From Candidatus Bathyarchaeota archaeon (GTDB lineage Archaea; Thermoproteota; Bathyarchaeia; Bathyarchaeales; Bathycorpusculaceae), in NCBI GenBank assembly GCA_016927895.1, contig JAFGLT010000026.1, positions 1 to 49,341 on the forward strand: 49,341 nucleotides of DNA. The letters run 5' to 3'. A model generated the notes under the pieces. The model was not told the origin of the DNA. It saw only the letters and a program-made list of their open reading frames with translations, and did no database searches. Shown here one piece after another: positions 1-9,514 of the stretch. Position numbers and translations under genes: made by a program. Numbering within the stretch: the first letter of the stretch is position 1; each line of letters starts with the position of its first letter.

Positions 1-2
1 TA

Positions 3-233
3 GAAAAAAAAGGCTACGTCAACAGCCAATGGAACATGAACAACGAAAGACCAAGAAAAACCTACAACCTAACAAACGAAGGACAAACAATGCTTAATTT
101 CACCGAAAACTCACTGAACCTGCTGTGCCAGAAAATTGGGACAAACAACGCACCACAAATGAAAGTCGAAGCGAGTGTAACAATGCCCGGCCTTGCGAAG
201 AAAACAAGCTTCGCGTCGACGCTAGCAAAGTAA
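3..233 (+). CDS. PadR-like winged-helix regulator, C-terminal part
   Basis: The open frame runs in from the left edge of the window, so only the last 76 residues are visible. The segment beginning EKKGYVNSQW and continuing through RPRKTYNLTNEG matches the wing and following strand of PadR-family winged-helix regulators, where a charged loop is followed by a K-x-Y-x-L-T-x-E-G signature. An ATG at 36 is internal to this motif and is not a likely start. The last ~45 residues have no clear domain and are polar. PadR proteins usually repress nearby transporter or stress genes, but the target is outside the window. The family call rests on one motif, so it is moderate. Confidence 0.6.
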   Translation, partial: EKKGYVNSQWNMNNERPRKTYNLTNEGQTMLNFTENSLNLLCQKIGTNNAPQMKVEASVTMPGLAKKTSFASTLAK

Positions 234-289
234 TTCCCCTACTTCCACAATTTTGTTAACTTGAACTACAAATAAAAAAGAGGTTTTCG

Positions 290-631
290 TCAAACTCTCA
301 GAGACTGAGTAGTCTCCAACACGTTTCTCATCGTGGTTTTGAAGGTCTTTGTTATGTCTTCCATATAGATAGCTCTGCTTTTGATGCCTTTTTGAACTGC
401 GCCGGCAGCTATGAAACATGCACCTACAGTTTCGCTTATAGGCGTAGGCTCTGGAAAAACAATTAAAGATAACCCGATTTTTATGAGACGTGACTTGTTG
501 CCTTCACGCCAAAGTTTCTTTGTATCCGCAGTAACGTTTGCCGTGCTTTTAACTGCGCCAATCACGTCAACGTAGCTTTCACTTAACTCTTTCAAAGCTT
601 CAGCTGTGGCTTTAACTTGCCCTGGCTTCAT
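290..631 (-). CDS. hypothetical protein, 113 aa
   Basis: I do not recognise this protein. It starts at ATG 631. The N-terminal third is predicted helical and charged. A hydrophobic stretch around residues 50-80 (IKIGLSLIVFPEPTPISE, then a glycine/alanine-rich GACFIAAGAV segment) may be a membrane-associated hairpin. The C-terminus is helical and basic. It is convergent with the PadR fragment and lies apart from the apt-mtnP pair upstream. Coding potential looks reasonable for its size, and no overlapping better frame was found. No function is proposed. Confidence 0.5.
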   Translation of the reverse strand: MKPGQVKATAEALKELSESYVDVIGAVKSTANVTADTKKLWREGNKSRLIKIGLSLIVFPEPTPISETVGACFIAAGAVQKGIKSRAIYMEDITKTFKTTMRNVLETTQSLRV

Positions 632-822
632 TAGACATAACCTTACTCAGGATATAGTGACTTGAGAACACAAAAGCTTTCATAGGCGAAAGCATGAAGC
701 TTAAAAGTTTTTTCGCTGTTACAAGAGGATGTTTTTTAATAAACCACCTGAAAAATGAAGCCTCCACTGTGTGCACTTTCGCAGTAAATTGTCAATTTCG
801 CAACTGGCTCGAGACTTGAAAC

Positions 823-1371
823 TCACCCGTTAGTGGTGTCGTATTGGATTATTGAGAAGATTTCGTATTTGTCACCTATGGCTTTTCTTCCTTCAAGATA
901 ACCTAGTTCTATAAGAAAGCCTATTCCAACCACTTCCCCACCCAGCTTCTCAACCAAATCAATGTTCGCCTTAATGGTTCCGCCTGTAGCCAGCAAATCG
1001 TCGATTAACAATACCTTTTGCCCCTTCTCAATGGCGTCTTCATGAACCTCAATCGTGTCACACTCGTACTCCTTCTTGTAAGTAAGGTCCACACACTTGA
1101 ACGGCAGTTTCCCCTTTTTCCGAACTGGAATAAATCCGACCCCAAGCTCGTATGCTAACGCGGCGCCGACAATGAAGCCTCTAGCCTCATTTGATACGAT
1201 AACGTCTATGTCCTTGCCCCTGCAATGGTCAGCCAATAACCTTATGCTTTCTTTGAAGCATTTTTTGTCTTTCAGAAGAGGAGTTATATCCCAGAAAACT
1301 ACACCCTTAAACTCGGGTATTCTTCGAATTTTTGTTTTGAGTTCTAACTTGCAATTTTCAATTTTGTCCAT
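823..1371 (-). CDS. apt: adenine phosphoribosyltransferase
   Basis: It transfers phosphoribose from PRPP to adenine to give AMP (purine salvage, cytosolic). The type I PRTase fold is clear: FWDITPLL near the N-terminus, the EARGFIVGAALAYELG block, the flexible-loop lysines in VRKKGKLP, and the PRPP-binding loop VLLIDDLLATGGT. I chose ATG 1371 (182 aa) over the longer frame to 1452, because a Shine-Dalgarno AAAGGAG lies about 9 nt upstream and this start avoids overlapping mtnP. It sits 14 bp downstream of mtnP, so adenine released by that enzyme would be recaptured by this one. Confidence 0.93.
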   Translation of the reverse strand: MDKIENCKLELKTKIRRIPEFKGVVFWDITPLLKDKKCFKESIRLLADHCRGKDIDVIVSNEARGFIVGAALAYELGVGFIPVRKKGKLPFKCVDLTYKKEYECDTIEVHEDAIEKGQKVLLIDDLLATGGTIKANIDLVEKLGGEVVGIGFLIELGYLEGRKAIGDKYEIFSIIQYDTTNG

Positions 1372-1385
1372 TTCCAACTTCTCCT

Positions 1386-2171
1386 TTACAGAAACGCGCC
1401 CTTCAACGCGCTTGTACATTCGCAAGAGCATTCCTTCGGCAAACGCGCACATGCTTCCAAGATTATGCGCTTAACTTTTTCAACACTAGCCTTCATCGTA
1501 GCTACAACCTCATCCGCGCTGACCACATGGTCCTTCCACACGTCGTAATCTGTAACTGTTGAGATTGAAGCGTAACATAATTCCGCTTCGCGTGCTAGAA
1601 CACACTCCGGAACCAGCGTCATACCTATTATGTCTGCGTCCCAGCTTCTGAAAAGCTTCGACTCGGCTTTAGTTGAAAAACGTGGACCTTCAATGCAAAC
1701 GTAAGTTCCAGTAGGATGCGCGCGAATGCCTATGTCTTTAGCTATGGCTATAAGCGTCTTCCTCATTTCAGGACACATCGGCTCAGCCACCGATATGTGG
1801 CATACCTTGTTGCCCGTGTAGAACGACTGCTCACGCTTGGTGGTTCGGTCGATAAACTGGTCAACAAACACAACATCGCCCGGCTTGTAATCTTCCTTTA
1901 ACGAGCCAACAGCGGAAGGCGCAAGAATCCGCTTAACACCAAGCTTCTTCAAAGCGAAAACATTAGCCCGCGAATTAACGTCTGTCGGTCTTATCGTATG
2001 CTTCTTCCCGTGCCGCGGCAGAAACGCCACACTCCTGCCCGCCAACTCTCCTACAGTAATTGAGTCAGAAGGCGCACCATACGGCGTCTCCACGGTTACT
2101 TCCTCAACGTTCTTGAGCAGTTGCGGGTCGTAAAGACCCGTTCCACCTATTATCCCGATTTCAGCTTGCAT
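1386..2171 (-). CDS. mtnP: S-methyl-5'-thioadenosine phosphorylase
   Basis: It phosphorolyses methylthioadenosine, a by-product of polyamine synthesis, to adenine and methylthioribose-1-phosphate. The 261-aa protein shows the family landmarks: GIIGGTGLYD at the start, LPRHGKKH (phosphate site), TDVNSRANV, APSAVGSL, IEGPRFSTKAES, IGMTLVPECVLAREAE and the adenine-side TVTDYD motif. The threonine in GMT and the D-Y-D motif favour 6-aminopurine (MTA/adenosine) over inosine/guanosine substrates. ATG 2171. It forms a two-gene salvage operon with apt, 14 bp downstream. A role in nucleoside phosphorolysis more generally cannot be excluded. Confidence 0.93.
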   Translation of the reverse strand: MQAEIGIIGGTGLYDPQLLKNVEEVTVETPYGAPSDSITVGELAGRSVAFLPRHGKKHTIRPTDVNSRANVFALKKLGVKRILAPSAVGSLKEDYKPGDVVFVDQFIDRTTKREQSFYTGNKVCHISVAEPMCPEMRKTLIAIAKDIGIRAHPTGTYVCIEGPRFSTKAESKLFRSWDADIIGMTLVPECVLAREAELCYASISTVTDYDVWKDHVVSADEVVATMKASVEKVKRIILEACARLPKECSCECTSALKGAFL

Positions 2172-2318
2172 GGAAATTTACTTCAAGCACTCCACTTATA
2201 AAAATACCGACTAAAAACCCCCAACAGGCTGCACTGGCTCGCCGTTTCTCGGCGAACGGCGTTGTTTGCGTACGCTTAATAAAAGAGGCAATCGCCCATA
2301 TTAGGGGAGAAGTTTTTT

Positions 2319-4388
2319 GTGCAAGGCAACCGAGAAAGGAAATCGAATAGGCTAATAAATGAAAAAAGCCCGTATCTGCTCCAGCACGCTTACAACCCTG
2401 TAGACTGGTATCCGTGGGGAGATGAGGCTTTTGAAGCAGCTAAAGCGCAAGACAAACCAGTTTTTGTTTCAATAGGTTATTCGGCATGTCACTGGTGTCA
2501 CGTTATGGAAAAGGAAAGCTTCGAAGACGACGCAGTGGGCACGCTGATGAACGAAGCGTTCGTCTGCATAAAGGTTGACAGGGAGGAAAGACCCGACCTC
2601 GACAGCGCCTACATGACAGTGTGCCAGATGATGGGGAGAAGCTGCGGCTGGCCGCTTAACATTATTATGACTTCAGAGAAGAATCCGTTCTTTGCAGCCA
2701 GTTACATCCCAAAAAACAGCAGGTTCGGCTTGGCGGGTATGGTTGACATAATTCCTCAGATTAAAGACATCTGGAAAAACCGCAGGTCCGACTTGGAAAA
2801 CTTAGGAAACGACATCAAACACAGAATCGAAATCCTTGAGAAGAGAACTCTGGGAGAAAAGTTGGGAAAAGACGTTTTGGCTGATGCCTACGAGAAGCTT
2901 GTCTTAAGCTTTGACGGGGAGAATGGCGGGTTTGGGCGCGCTCCAAAGTTCCCCACACCGCATAAACTTCTTTTTCTTTTGAGATACTGGAACCGAACCA
3001 AGGAGAAAAACGCTTTGGCAATGGCTGAAAAAACGTTGCGAGCAATGCGTATAGGCGGCATCTTTGACCAAGTGGGCTTCGGTTTTCACCGTTACTCAAC
3101 AGACTCGGAGTGGCTGGTTCCTCATTTTGAAAAAATGTTATATGACCAAGCCTTGTTGGCACTGGTTTACACGGAAGCGTTTCAAGCCGCGGGCGCGGGC
3201 AAGTTCAAGGTAACCGCTAAGGAAATCTTAGAGTACGTTCTTAGAGATTTAGCTTCGCCAGAGGGCGGCTTCTATGCGGCTGAAGATGCAGACAGTGAAG
3301 GTGAGGAGGGCAAGTTCTACTTGTGGACTGAAGAAGAAATCAGAAAAGCCGTGGCGCCCAAAGACGCTGAGTTGGCGGTTAGACTTTTCGGAGTCAAAAC
3401 TGGAGGAAACTATGTTGAGGCAGGTAGAAGCCGAAACGGCAAAAACATACTTCACTTGGCAAAACCGCTAGAGCAGGTTGCCTCAGAGTCACAGTTAACC
3501 GTTGATGAACTCATTGGTAGTCTGGGAAAAATTTGTAACTTGCTGTTTAAAGCCAGAGAAAAACGAGTGCACCCAAATAAAGACGACAAGATATTAGTGG
3601 ACTGGAATGGGTTAATGATTGCAGCTTTAGCAAAAGCCAGCCGCGTTTTCAGTGAACCGCGATACTTGCAGGCCGCAGTCAAAGCCGCAGGTTTCATATT
3701 TGAGAAAATGAAGGATGAGAACGGAACGCTTTATCATCGCTATGCAAAAGGTGAAAGGGCGATAGCGGGTTTTCTTGACGATTACGCGTTTCTTGTGTGG
3801 GGGCTGGTGGAAATTTACGAGGCAAGCTTTGAGGAGTCGTACTTGCAGAAGGCGGTGGAGTTAACCAACGCGATGATTTCGCGGTTTTGGGACGACGAGA
3901 ATTTAGGCTTCCACTTCACAGCTAAAGGCTCGGATGACGCGGTGCCCAGAAGAAAACAAGTTTATGATGGTGCTTTGCCTTCAGGTAATTCCGTAACGTT
4001 GCTCAACATGCTACGTTTGGCTCTTTTAACTGGAGACACGAAGTATGGAGAGCTTGCCAATAAAATAATTAACGTTTTCTCTGAGGATGTAAAGAACGCT
4101 CCTGCAGCACACACATTTATGCTTCTTGGAGTGGACTTCAGTATTGGACCCGCCTACAATGTTGTTTTAGTCGGCGACCCACAAGAAGAAAGCTTGGAGA
4201 ACATGCTCAGCGCTTTGAAAAGCGGCTATTTGCCGAACAAGGTGGTTTCGCTACGGCAGCCAGACAAGGCGGCGTTGGGCTACGAGAAAATTGACGGCAA
4301 AGCCACGGCTTACGTTTGCCGCGGACAGACATGCATGCCTCCGACGAATAAAACAGAAAAAATGCGGGAGTTTCTTGGGTTGCCGTAA
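2319..4388 (+). CDS. YyaL/SSP411-family thioredoxin-fold protein (DUF255)
   Basis: This 689-aa protein belongs to COG1331. The N-terminal ~160 residues form a divergent thioredoxin fold with the family signature [16 protein letters not shown] and the motif CHWCHVME in place of CxxC. A second cysteine motif (MMGRSCGWP) follows, and the remaining ~450 residues resemble an (alpha/alpha)6 barrel of glycosidase or epimerase type ([25 protein letters not shown]). The biochemical role of this family is not settled. The GTG start at 2319 follows an AGGGGAGA ribosome-binding sequence. It is monocistronic and divergent from mtnP. Length is typical of the family and I see no disruption. Confidence 0.9.
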   Translation: MQGNRERKSNRLINEKSPYLLQHAYNPVDWYPWGDEAFEAAKAQDKPVFVSIGYSACHWCHVMEKESFEDDAVGTLMNEAFVCIKVDREERPDLDSAYMTVCQMMGRSCGWPLNIIMTSEKNPFFAASYIPKNSRFGLAGMVDIIPQIKDIWKNRRSDLENLGNDIKHRIEILEKRTLGEKLGKDVLADAYEKLVLSFDGENGGFGRAPKFPTPHKLLFLLRYWNRTKEKNALAMAEKTLRAMRIGGIFDQVGFGFHRYSTDSEWLVPHFEKMLYDQALLALVYTEAFQAAGAGKFKVTAKEILEYVLRDLASPEGGFYAAEDADSEGEEGKFYLWTEEEIRKAVAPKDAELAVRLFGVKTGGNYVEAGRSRNGKNILHLAKPLEQVASESQLTVDELIGSLGKICNLLFKAREKRVHPNKDDKILVDWNGLMIAALAKASRVFSEPRYLQAAVKAAGFIFEKMKDENGTLYHRYAKGERAIAGFLDDYAFLVWGLVEIYEASFEESYLQKAVELTNAMISRFWDDENLGFHFTAKGSDDAVPRRKQVYDGALPSGNSVTLLNMLRLALLTGDTKYGELANKIINVFSEDVKNAPAAHTFMLLGVDFSIGPAYNVVLVGDPQEESLENMLSALKSGYLPNKVVSLRQPDKAALGYEKIDGKATAYVCRGQTCMPPTNKTEKMREFLGLP

Positions 4389-4455
4389 GCAGAAAAGTAG
4401 ATTGCAGGTGATTCTGCTCTTGTTGGGGATTGAAATGCTCATTGAGAAAAGATTG

Positions 4456-5682
4456 TTATGTTGCTGTTGGTCGGGTTCCAAGCGTAAGTTGAAGCTTCAT
4501 CGCTTCACCGTCTCTCATTATTGTCACGTCGATTGTTTGACCCGGCGAGGTGTTTGCTTCTAGAAACGTTGAAAGGTCGTCGATGCCCTTGATTCTTGTG
4601 CCGTCTAACGCTATTATGATGTCGCCTCCAATTACCACGTATTCTCCGGCAACTGCAACTTGTTTTGTTCCTCCCTGAATACCTGCTTCATCGGCAGGTC
4701 CGCCGCTTGTAACTTGAGCAATCAGCCAGCCGTAAGTTACGTCCACGCCCATTTCCTCTGCGATTTCATAAGTCATGCCCGTTCCTGATGCGCCCAGCCA
4801 AGAATGTTGATCGTAAGAACCCTCCGTTATTAAGGATTCAATTTCACGCAGTACAGTGCTGGACGGGATTGCAAAGCCTAATCCTTGGGAGTCACTTACA
4901 ATTGCTGTGGTTATGCCTACGACTTGTCCTTGGTAGTTCAGAAGCGGTCCTCCAGAGTTGCCTGAATTTATGGGCGCGCTCATTTGTATGACGTTTGCTA
5001 TGGGGTAATCGCCAGACATTTCTTCAGTTATCGTTCTGCCCAGCGCGCTGATTATGCCTGTTGTCATCGACCCAGCTAATCCATAAGGGTTACCGACTGC
5101 GATAACTGGGTCACCAACCTGCAAAGTTGCCGAGTCAACAATCTCAAGAGCACTGTAGTCGCTTTCTGACGCATCTGTTGAAAGAACTGCTAGGTCAGCG
5201 TAGGGGTCGGAACCGAGAACTGTGGCTTCGTATCCGTTTCCGTTTATGAAGGTTACAGTAATGTTAATCGTGTCTTCAACCACGTGATAATTCGTGATGA
5301 TAACGGTCTGGCCATTGAAATTATAGACGAAACCTGACCCCTGCACCTGAGAGTAGTAAGTGCGACGAAAATTGTCATAGTCCAGTGTTAAGCCGCGAAT
5401 AATCACTATGGCTTCTTTGACTTCCTCATACAGCGGGGCAAGCGACGCATTCTCTCCAATCAGGTAGGTGTTGCTTTGACCCCCTGTACTCGATGTTGAT
5501 TGAGTATTTGACAGCTGCTCTTGAAGCCTCGAAACCTGATCTTGCATGTCAGTTATGTTCTCTGACAAGGTTAAGGTACTCACTGTATAACCTATTAGGG
5601 CGCCAGATAACAGGCTAACCAGTATAACAACTACGAGGAAAAGAGTGAAGCTAGGCCTTCTGAATTGCAGGTTGTTCTCCAA
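4456..5682 (-). CDS. HtrA/DegP-like serine protease with PDZ domain
   Basis: This is an extracytoplasmic, membrane-anchored quality-control protease. One N-terminal transmembrane anchor (residues ~12-35) is followed by a coiled-coil-like linker (40-62) and a serine/threonine-rich spacer. The trypsin-like domain has an intact triad: H133 in TNYHVV, D163 in YADLAV and S243 in GNSGGP. A PDZ domain covers about 290-400 (GGPADEAGI, VIGGDIIIALDG). It follows the ABC transporter genes 5701-7948 on the same strand with an 18-bp gap, so co-transcription is likely. This may link proteolysis at the cell surface with export. Confidence 0.92.
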   Translation of the reverse strand: MENNLQFRRPSFTLFLVVVILVSLLSGALIGYTVSTLTLSENITDMQDQVSRLQEQLSNTQSTSSTGGQSNTYLIGENASLAPLYEEVKEAIVIIRGLTLDYDNFRRTYYSQVQGSGFVYNFNGQTVIITNYHVVEDTINITVTFINGNGYEATVLGSDPYADLAVLSTDASESDYSALEIVDSATLQVGDPVIAVGNPYGLAGSMTTGIISALGRTITEEMSGDYPIANVIQMSAPINSGNSGGPLLNYQGQVVGITTAIVSDSQGLGFAIPSSTVLREIESLITEGSYDQHSWLGASGTGMTYEIAEEMGVDVTYGWLIAQVTSGGPADEAGIQGGTKQVAVAGEYVVIGGDIIIALDGTRIKGIDDLSTFLEANTSPGQTIDVTIMRDGEAMKLQLTLGTRPTAT

Positions 5683-5700
5683 TTATATCTCCTTAATTTA

Positions 5701-6483
5701 TCATAGTTTTTTCTTGCAGGAAGGGCATCTCTCGTCGCCGGGAGCGATCTTACCCTCGCAGTGTGGACATGTGTACTTCTTTTTCGCTACGTGTCGCCCT
5801 TGCTTTTCTCTGGTTATTTTTCCATCACTTAAAAAGAGCATTCTTTCAGTTTGAGCGGCGACTTGACCATCATGAGTAACCATGATTATGGTTGTTCCCT
5901 GGTTGATGTTGAGGTTTGCAAGCAATTTCACAATTTCGTACTTGTTTTTTGAATCCAAGTTTCCAGTAGGCTCATCCGCCAAAATTATCGCAGGGTCATT
6001 TGCTAACGCTCGTGCAATCGACACCCTTTGTTGTTCGCCAGCGCTGAGGCGTTGAGGGCGATGCCGTTCTCGTCCAGAAAGCCCCACCATGCCTAAAAGT
6101 TCGCTTGCTCTCTGTTTCCTTCCAGTCTTCGAAGTAAATTTACCTTCCATTGGCAGTTCCACGTTCTCTCTGGCGTTTAAATACGGCAATAGATTAAACG
6201 TTTGAAAAACAAACCCAATCTTGTTTAGCCGTATCTTATAGAGATCCTTTTCAGGCATTTTTGTCACGTCCACATCACTCAACAGAAGCGTCCCTGAGGT
6301 TGGCTTATCAAGACAGCCTAACATGTTTAGCAGGGTAGTTTTGCCTGAACCAGAAGGCCCCATTATTGAGACAAACTCGCCTTTGTTCACTTGTAGGTCC
6401 AAGTTAGAGAGGGCGGGGACTTCACGTTTGCCCAGCATATAGGTTTTGGATACTTTTTCTAGCGTTAACAGTGGTTTACTCAT
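5701..6483 (-). CDS. MacB/LolD-type ABC transporter ATPase with C-terminal zinc ribbon
   Basis: ATPase subunit for the adjacent FtsX-type permease. It has Walker A GPSGSGKTT (42-50), Q-loop FVFQTFNLLPY, signature LSAGEQQR (146-153), Walker B IILADEP (166-172) and the switch histidine in VTHD. After the normal ATPase end (~225) there is an extra tail with four cysteines at 239, 242, 253 and 256 (CPHC and CPSC), which is a zinc-ribbon signature. Its start overlaps the permease stop by 8 bp, so translation is probably coupled. The zinc-ribbon fusion is unusual for this family and may mediate regulation or protein contact (inference). Confidence 0.92.
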   Translation of the reverse strand: MSKPLLTLEKVSKTYMLGKREVPALSNLDLQVNKGEFVSIMGPSGSGKTTLLNMLGCLDKPTSGTLLLSDVDVTKMPEKDLYKIRLNKIGFVFQTFNLLPYLNARENVELPMEGKFTSKTGRKQRASELLGMVGLSGRERHRPQRLSAGEQQRVSIARALANDPAIILADEPTGNLDSKNKYEIVKLLANLNINQGTTIIMVTHDGQVAAQTERMLFLSDGKITREKQGRHVAKKKYTCPHCEGKIAPGDERCPSCKKKL

Positions 6484-7948
6484 ATCGCATAGCCTCCGCA
6501 GGTCTTGTTCTAGATGCTCTCCACGCTGGGTAAAGGCTACCCAACGCGCCTAACAGTACAGCAGCGCCAAGCGCAATGAGGATAAGTTCAGGGGTTAGAG
6601 ATATTGCAGTAGTTGCTGTGCTGGTCGCCCCTGGGTTAGTTGTTGCCATGCGTGCACCTCCAAAAGTGCTTACTTGTTGGCTTACAGTGGGGAGTAATAA
6701 TCCTGATAGTGTAGGTGCAGCAAGGCTGGCTATTGCGATTCCAACTACGCCTGCAATCAAGCTTAACATAACTCCTTCAAGCATGAACTGGCTCATAACG
6801 GTCCAATTGCTGAAACCTATCGCCTTAAGCGTGCCGATCTCTTTTGTCCTTTCACGCACGGTATATAACATCACGAATAATACTATCAGGCTTGTAGCTG
6901 CAACTGCGACAACTACCTCCTGAAACGCCGTACTTTGTGTTTGGCTTAGGCTTGCTTCAGCTTCTTCTAAAGCTGTTTCGTAGGTTGATTGCAGAGATTC
7001 AAGTTGTTCTAATCGTTCTTGCCCAGTAGTGACTGTAAGCTCTGGATGCAAGTCATTTATTTCCGTAGCAACATCAGTTACCACATCACTGCTTTCAGCA
7101 AAAACGGTTAGAGTAGTGATGTATCCAGTATTGTTAGTTAATGATTGGGCGTCAGAAAGGTTCATATAAAGAGTTGTTGTGCTCTCAACGCCCGATGAAC
7201 TATAGACGCCTATAACCTCAAAAGTTTCATCCAATATCTCAATTGTATCCCCAACTTCAGCGTTAAAAAACAGGGTATTGTTTTCGCTTAGAAGAACAAC
7301 ACCGCTATCTCCTGCTTGCAGGTTTCGTCCATCAACGATGTCCGTTGGCAGAACAGGGTAATTATCGACAATTTCAGAAGTCAGCGGAATACCCTCGATT
7401 ACGTAATCTACGCTAAGAGTTGTGAAAGTCCGCCCCATCATTTCCATCTCTTCCTCTGTGCCTTCTGACACTTCTAGGGTTGGCACAACAGCAGCAACGC
7501 CGTCAAGGGTACTGTTGATATCATTGTAGAATGTCTCGTTCATAGCGGTAGTTCCCCCGCCGCCAAATGCTCCTCCGCCAAACTGGCCAGGCGCACCAGT
7601 ACCATTGCCAAACTGGCCAGGCGTGAATCCTGAACCATCACCGCCATCTGGAGGAGTGAAATCAAATCCGCTTGGAACACTTTGGTCGGGAGCCGCGAAG
7701 CCGAAACCTTCAAAGCTTGAGCCTATGGTGCAGTCTATTTGTGTTAATGTTTGGTTTATTGTCGCCTGTGTTTCAGTGATGGTACTGCCGAGGTTCTCAG
7801 TTAGTCCCAACGCGGATTCTTGATTTGCGATGACTCCCGCTGGGATAGATATCATAATTGCCAGAGAAAAGCCTAAAGCAATAATTACTAACAAGGCTCT
7901 CATTTTTCGTCTTGAAATATTTCTAACAGCTCGTGTAATGACACCCAA
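6476..7948 (-). CDS. MacB/FtsX-type ABC transporter permease
   Basis: 490-aa permease of the type-VII ABC exporter group. TM1 (~15-37) is followed by a large extracytoplasmic domain of ~290 residues, then three C-terminal TMs (about 345-365, 390-420 and 455-475). The motif RERTKEIGTLKAIGFS sits between TM2 and TM3, as in FtsX-like permeases. The outside domain contains a glycine/proline/phenylalanine-rich low-complexity stretch at about residues 88-135. Together with the ATPase at 5701 and the HtrA-like protease at 4456 it forms a probable three-gene unit. Such systems use mechanotransmission to export peptides, lipids or drugs; the substrate here is unknown. Confidence 0.9.
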   Translation of the reverse strand: MGVITRAVRNISRRKMRALLVIIALGFSLAIMISIPAGVIANQESALGLTENLGSTITETQATINQTLTQIDCTIGSSFEGFGFAAPDQSVPSGFDFTPPDGGDGSGFTPGQFGNGTGAPGQFGGGAFGGGGTTAMNETFYNDINSTLDGVAAVVPTLEVSEGTEEEMEMMGRTFTTLSVDYVIEGIPLTSEIVDNYPVLPTDIVDGRNLQAGDSGVVLLSENNTLFFNAEVGDTIEILDETFEVIGVYSSSGVESTTTLYMNLSDAQSLTNNTGYITTLTVFAESSDVVTDVATEINDLHPELTVTTGQERLEQLESLQSTYETALEEAEASLSQTQSTAFQEVVVAVAATSLIVLFVMLYTVRERTKEIGTLKAIGFSNWTVMSQFMLEGVMLSLIAGVVGIAIASLAAPTLSGLLLPTVSQQVSTFGGARMATTNPGATSTATTAISLTPELILIALGAAVLLGALGSLYPAWRASRTRPAEAMRYE

Positions 7949-8723
7949 TTAATTCACCTTTCAGGATATTCCTAAAAAAAGGACAACCAAAAAGGGAGCC
8001 CTTGAGAGAGTGGTTGGTGCAATTGCAGCTGAGGTCAGCAAACTTGTTACATTTATTTTGGTTATTTTTGTCAACTCCCTTTTTGGCCGTCATTTTCTTC
8101 AAAGAAGTTGAAGAGTTATTAAACGATTTTTCAGAATTATACCAAAATCTTCCCCTTTTCATAATACTGTGAAATTAATTTTGACGTAATTCAAGGTATA
8201 GGCAGTTTTCGGTTTTTTAAATAAAAATCGTTAACTTTTGTGGAGCAGATTATTAATTTGGGTAAAAAGAGGGAGAAAGAAGCAGTTGTTTTTGTTTGAA
8301 CATAATTGATAATTCGGGTGGGTGTGCGTTGAGGCTTATCGCTAGCTGTTCTTGTAAGGGTTATTATTTGTGTTAGTTTTGTCTTTTCAACAGTCATAGT
8401 CACATTCATGTGGCCAATTACGTCTTTTTACAGCGTTAACCATCTAGGGCACAAGCATGATAGTGAGTACTGTAGAATACTGTAGTCTTCACCGAAAATG
8501 AAGTTGATACATTGCTTTTCCCGCTAGTGGCTATTCACCTCCATGTACGTTGGCAACTTTCCTCTTAGCGGCATCTTGTTAAGCGATTTTTCAAGATTGC
8601 ACCCGATTTTGTTCCCAATTTATACAAACTCAGGTTGAGTTTTTGTTGAGAGGTGAGGAACAAGTTTATTACTAAAGCTCAAATAGGGAATCATTAAATT
8701 CCTCAAGAAAGTGGCGGTATGGA
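7949..8723. other. intergenic region with no convincing gene
   Basis: About 775 bp separate the permease start from the next gene. Two minus-strand open frames of 72-79 codons fall here, but their products are low-complexity and match nothing I know. The sequence is AT-rich, with a short near-tandem repeat TACTGTAGAATACTGTAG around 8466-8486. The stretch at 8655-8700 presumably holds the promoter for the winged-helix gene at 8724. I see no tRNA-like or strongly structured segment. Confidence 0.5.
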
Positions 8724-9026
8724 TTGGGTAATAGCGCGCGTTCAATAAAGTATCTTCTCGGGTGGCTTATTGCAGGCACCAGAGGTGGCGCTACGCGTGC
8801 GAAAATGATTAAGGCGTTGAAAGAAACCCCGCAAAACGCCAATCAGCTGGCAACACAGTTGGGAATGGATTACAGAACCATAAGACATCATCTTAAAGTT
8901 CTTGAGAAAAACAGGATGGTCACTACTGGCGGAGAGGGTTATGGCATCACGTATTTCTTGTCTCCAGTTTTGGAGGAGAATTACGTGCTTTTTGAGGAGA
9001 TTGTGAATAGAATGTGGAAAAAGTAG
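8724..9026 (+). CDS. winged-helix DNA-binding protein, ArsR-like
   Basis: 100-aa winged-helix regulator. Residues ~20-75 contain the recognition unit (TRAKMIKAL, then ANQLATQLGMDYRTIRHHLK, VLEKNRMV) followed by a wing with GGEGYGITYFLS. This is the common archaeal single-domain ArsR/MarR-type layout. The start appears to be TTG 8724; no ATG or GTG is in frame upstream. It precedes a membrane protein by 18 bp, as is typical for one-component regulator/membrane protein pairs in archaea, and may control that gene. No ligand-binding cysteines are visible. Confidence 0.8.
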   Translation: MGNSARSIKYLLGWLIAGTRGGATRAKMIKALKETPQNANQLATQLGMDYRTIRHHLKVLEKNRMVTTGGEGYGITYFLSPVLEENYVLFEEIVNRMWKK

Positions 9027-9044
9027 AAAAAGGAGAAAAAAATA

Positions 9045-9497
9045 ATGAACAGCCATATGAATAAGAATAGAAAAATCTTGGTAGTAATAATCGTAGCTGT
9101 GATAGCGATAGCGCTAGTAGCTGCGACTTGGGCATCATATTCTTTTCCATTTCCAGTTTCAGACTTTGGGGAAAGACGTTTTCCGCCTTCGGATTATATT
9201 TTTGGTGACCTTGAGCTTTTCTATGTAGCGCAGACTGTGCTTTCCACTGTTAACGTTGCGCTTCTAATTTTCCTGTTGACCTCGTACGTGGACATATACA
9301 GGAAGACAAAGTCGCAATTCACGTTGGGTCTAATCATATTCTCAATGGCTTTCCTCTTCAGGACCCTTACTGCGAATCCGTTGTTCATGTGGATTTTCGG
9401 TTTCAAAGCGTTCGGCTTAGGGCCATTCGCCCTGTTGCCGGATATATTCGAGCTTTTGGCGTTGTCTGTACTGCTGTACCTCAGCGCTAAATACTGA
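9045..9497 (+). CDS. small polytopic membrane protein
   Basis: 150-aa protein with about four hydrophobic segments: residues ~10-29 (VVIIVAVIAIALVAATW), ~62-82, ~93-110 and ~128-147. An aromatic, proline-rich outside loop follows TM1. No family is recognised. It lies 18 bp after the winged-helix gene and 17 bp before the deoxyribosyltransferase-like gene, so the three are likely co-transcribed. A sensory partner of the upstream regulator is possible but this is inference only. Confidence 0.65.
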   Translation: MNSHMNKNRKILVVIIVAVIAIALVAATWASYSFPFPVSDFGERRFPPSDYIFGDLELFYVAQTVLSTVNVALLIFLLTSYVDIYRKTKSQFTLGLIIFSMAFLFRTLTANPLFMWIFGFKAFGLGPFALLPDIFELLALSVLLYLSAKY

Positions 9498-9514
9498 GAA
9501 GGGCGATGTGAGCC

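Noticed and set aside
7923-8409. Minus-strand frames of 72-79 codons upstream of the permease
   Set aside because: Products are low-complexity, lack Shine-Dalgarno signals and resemble no family; likely chance frames.
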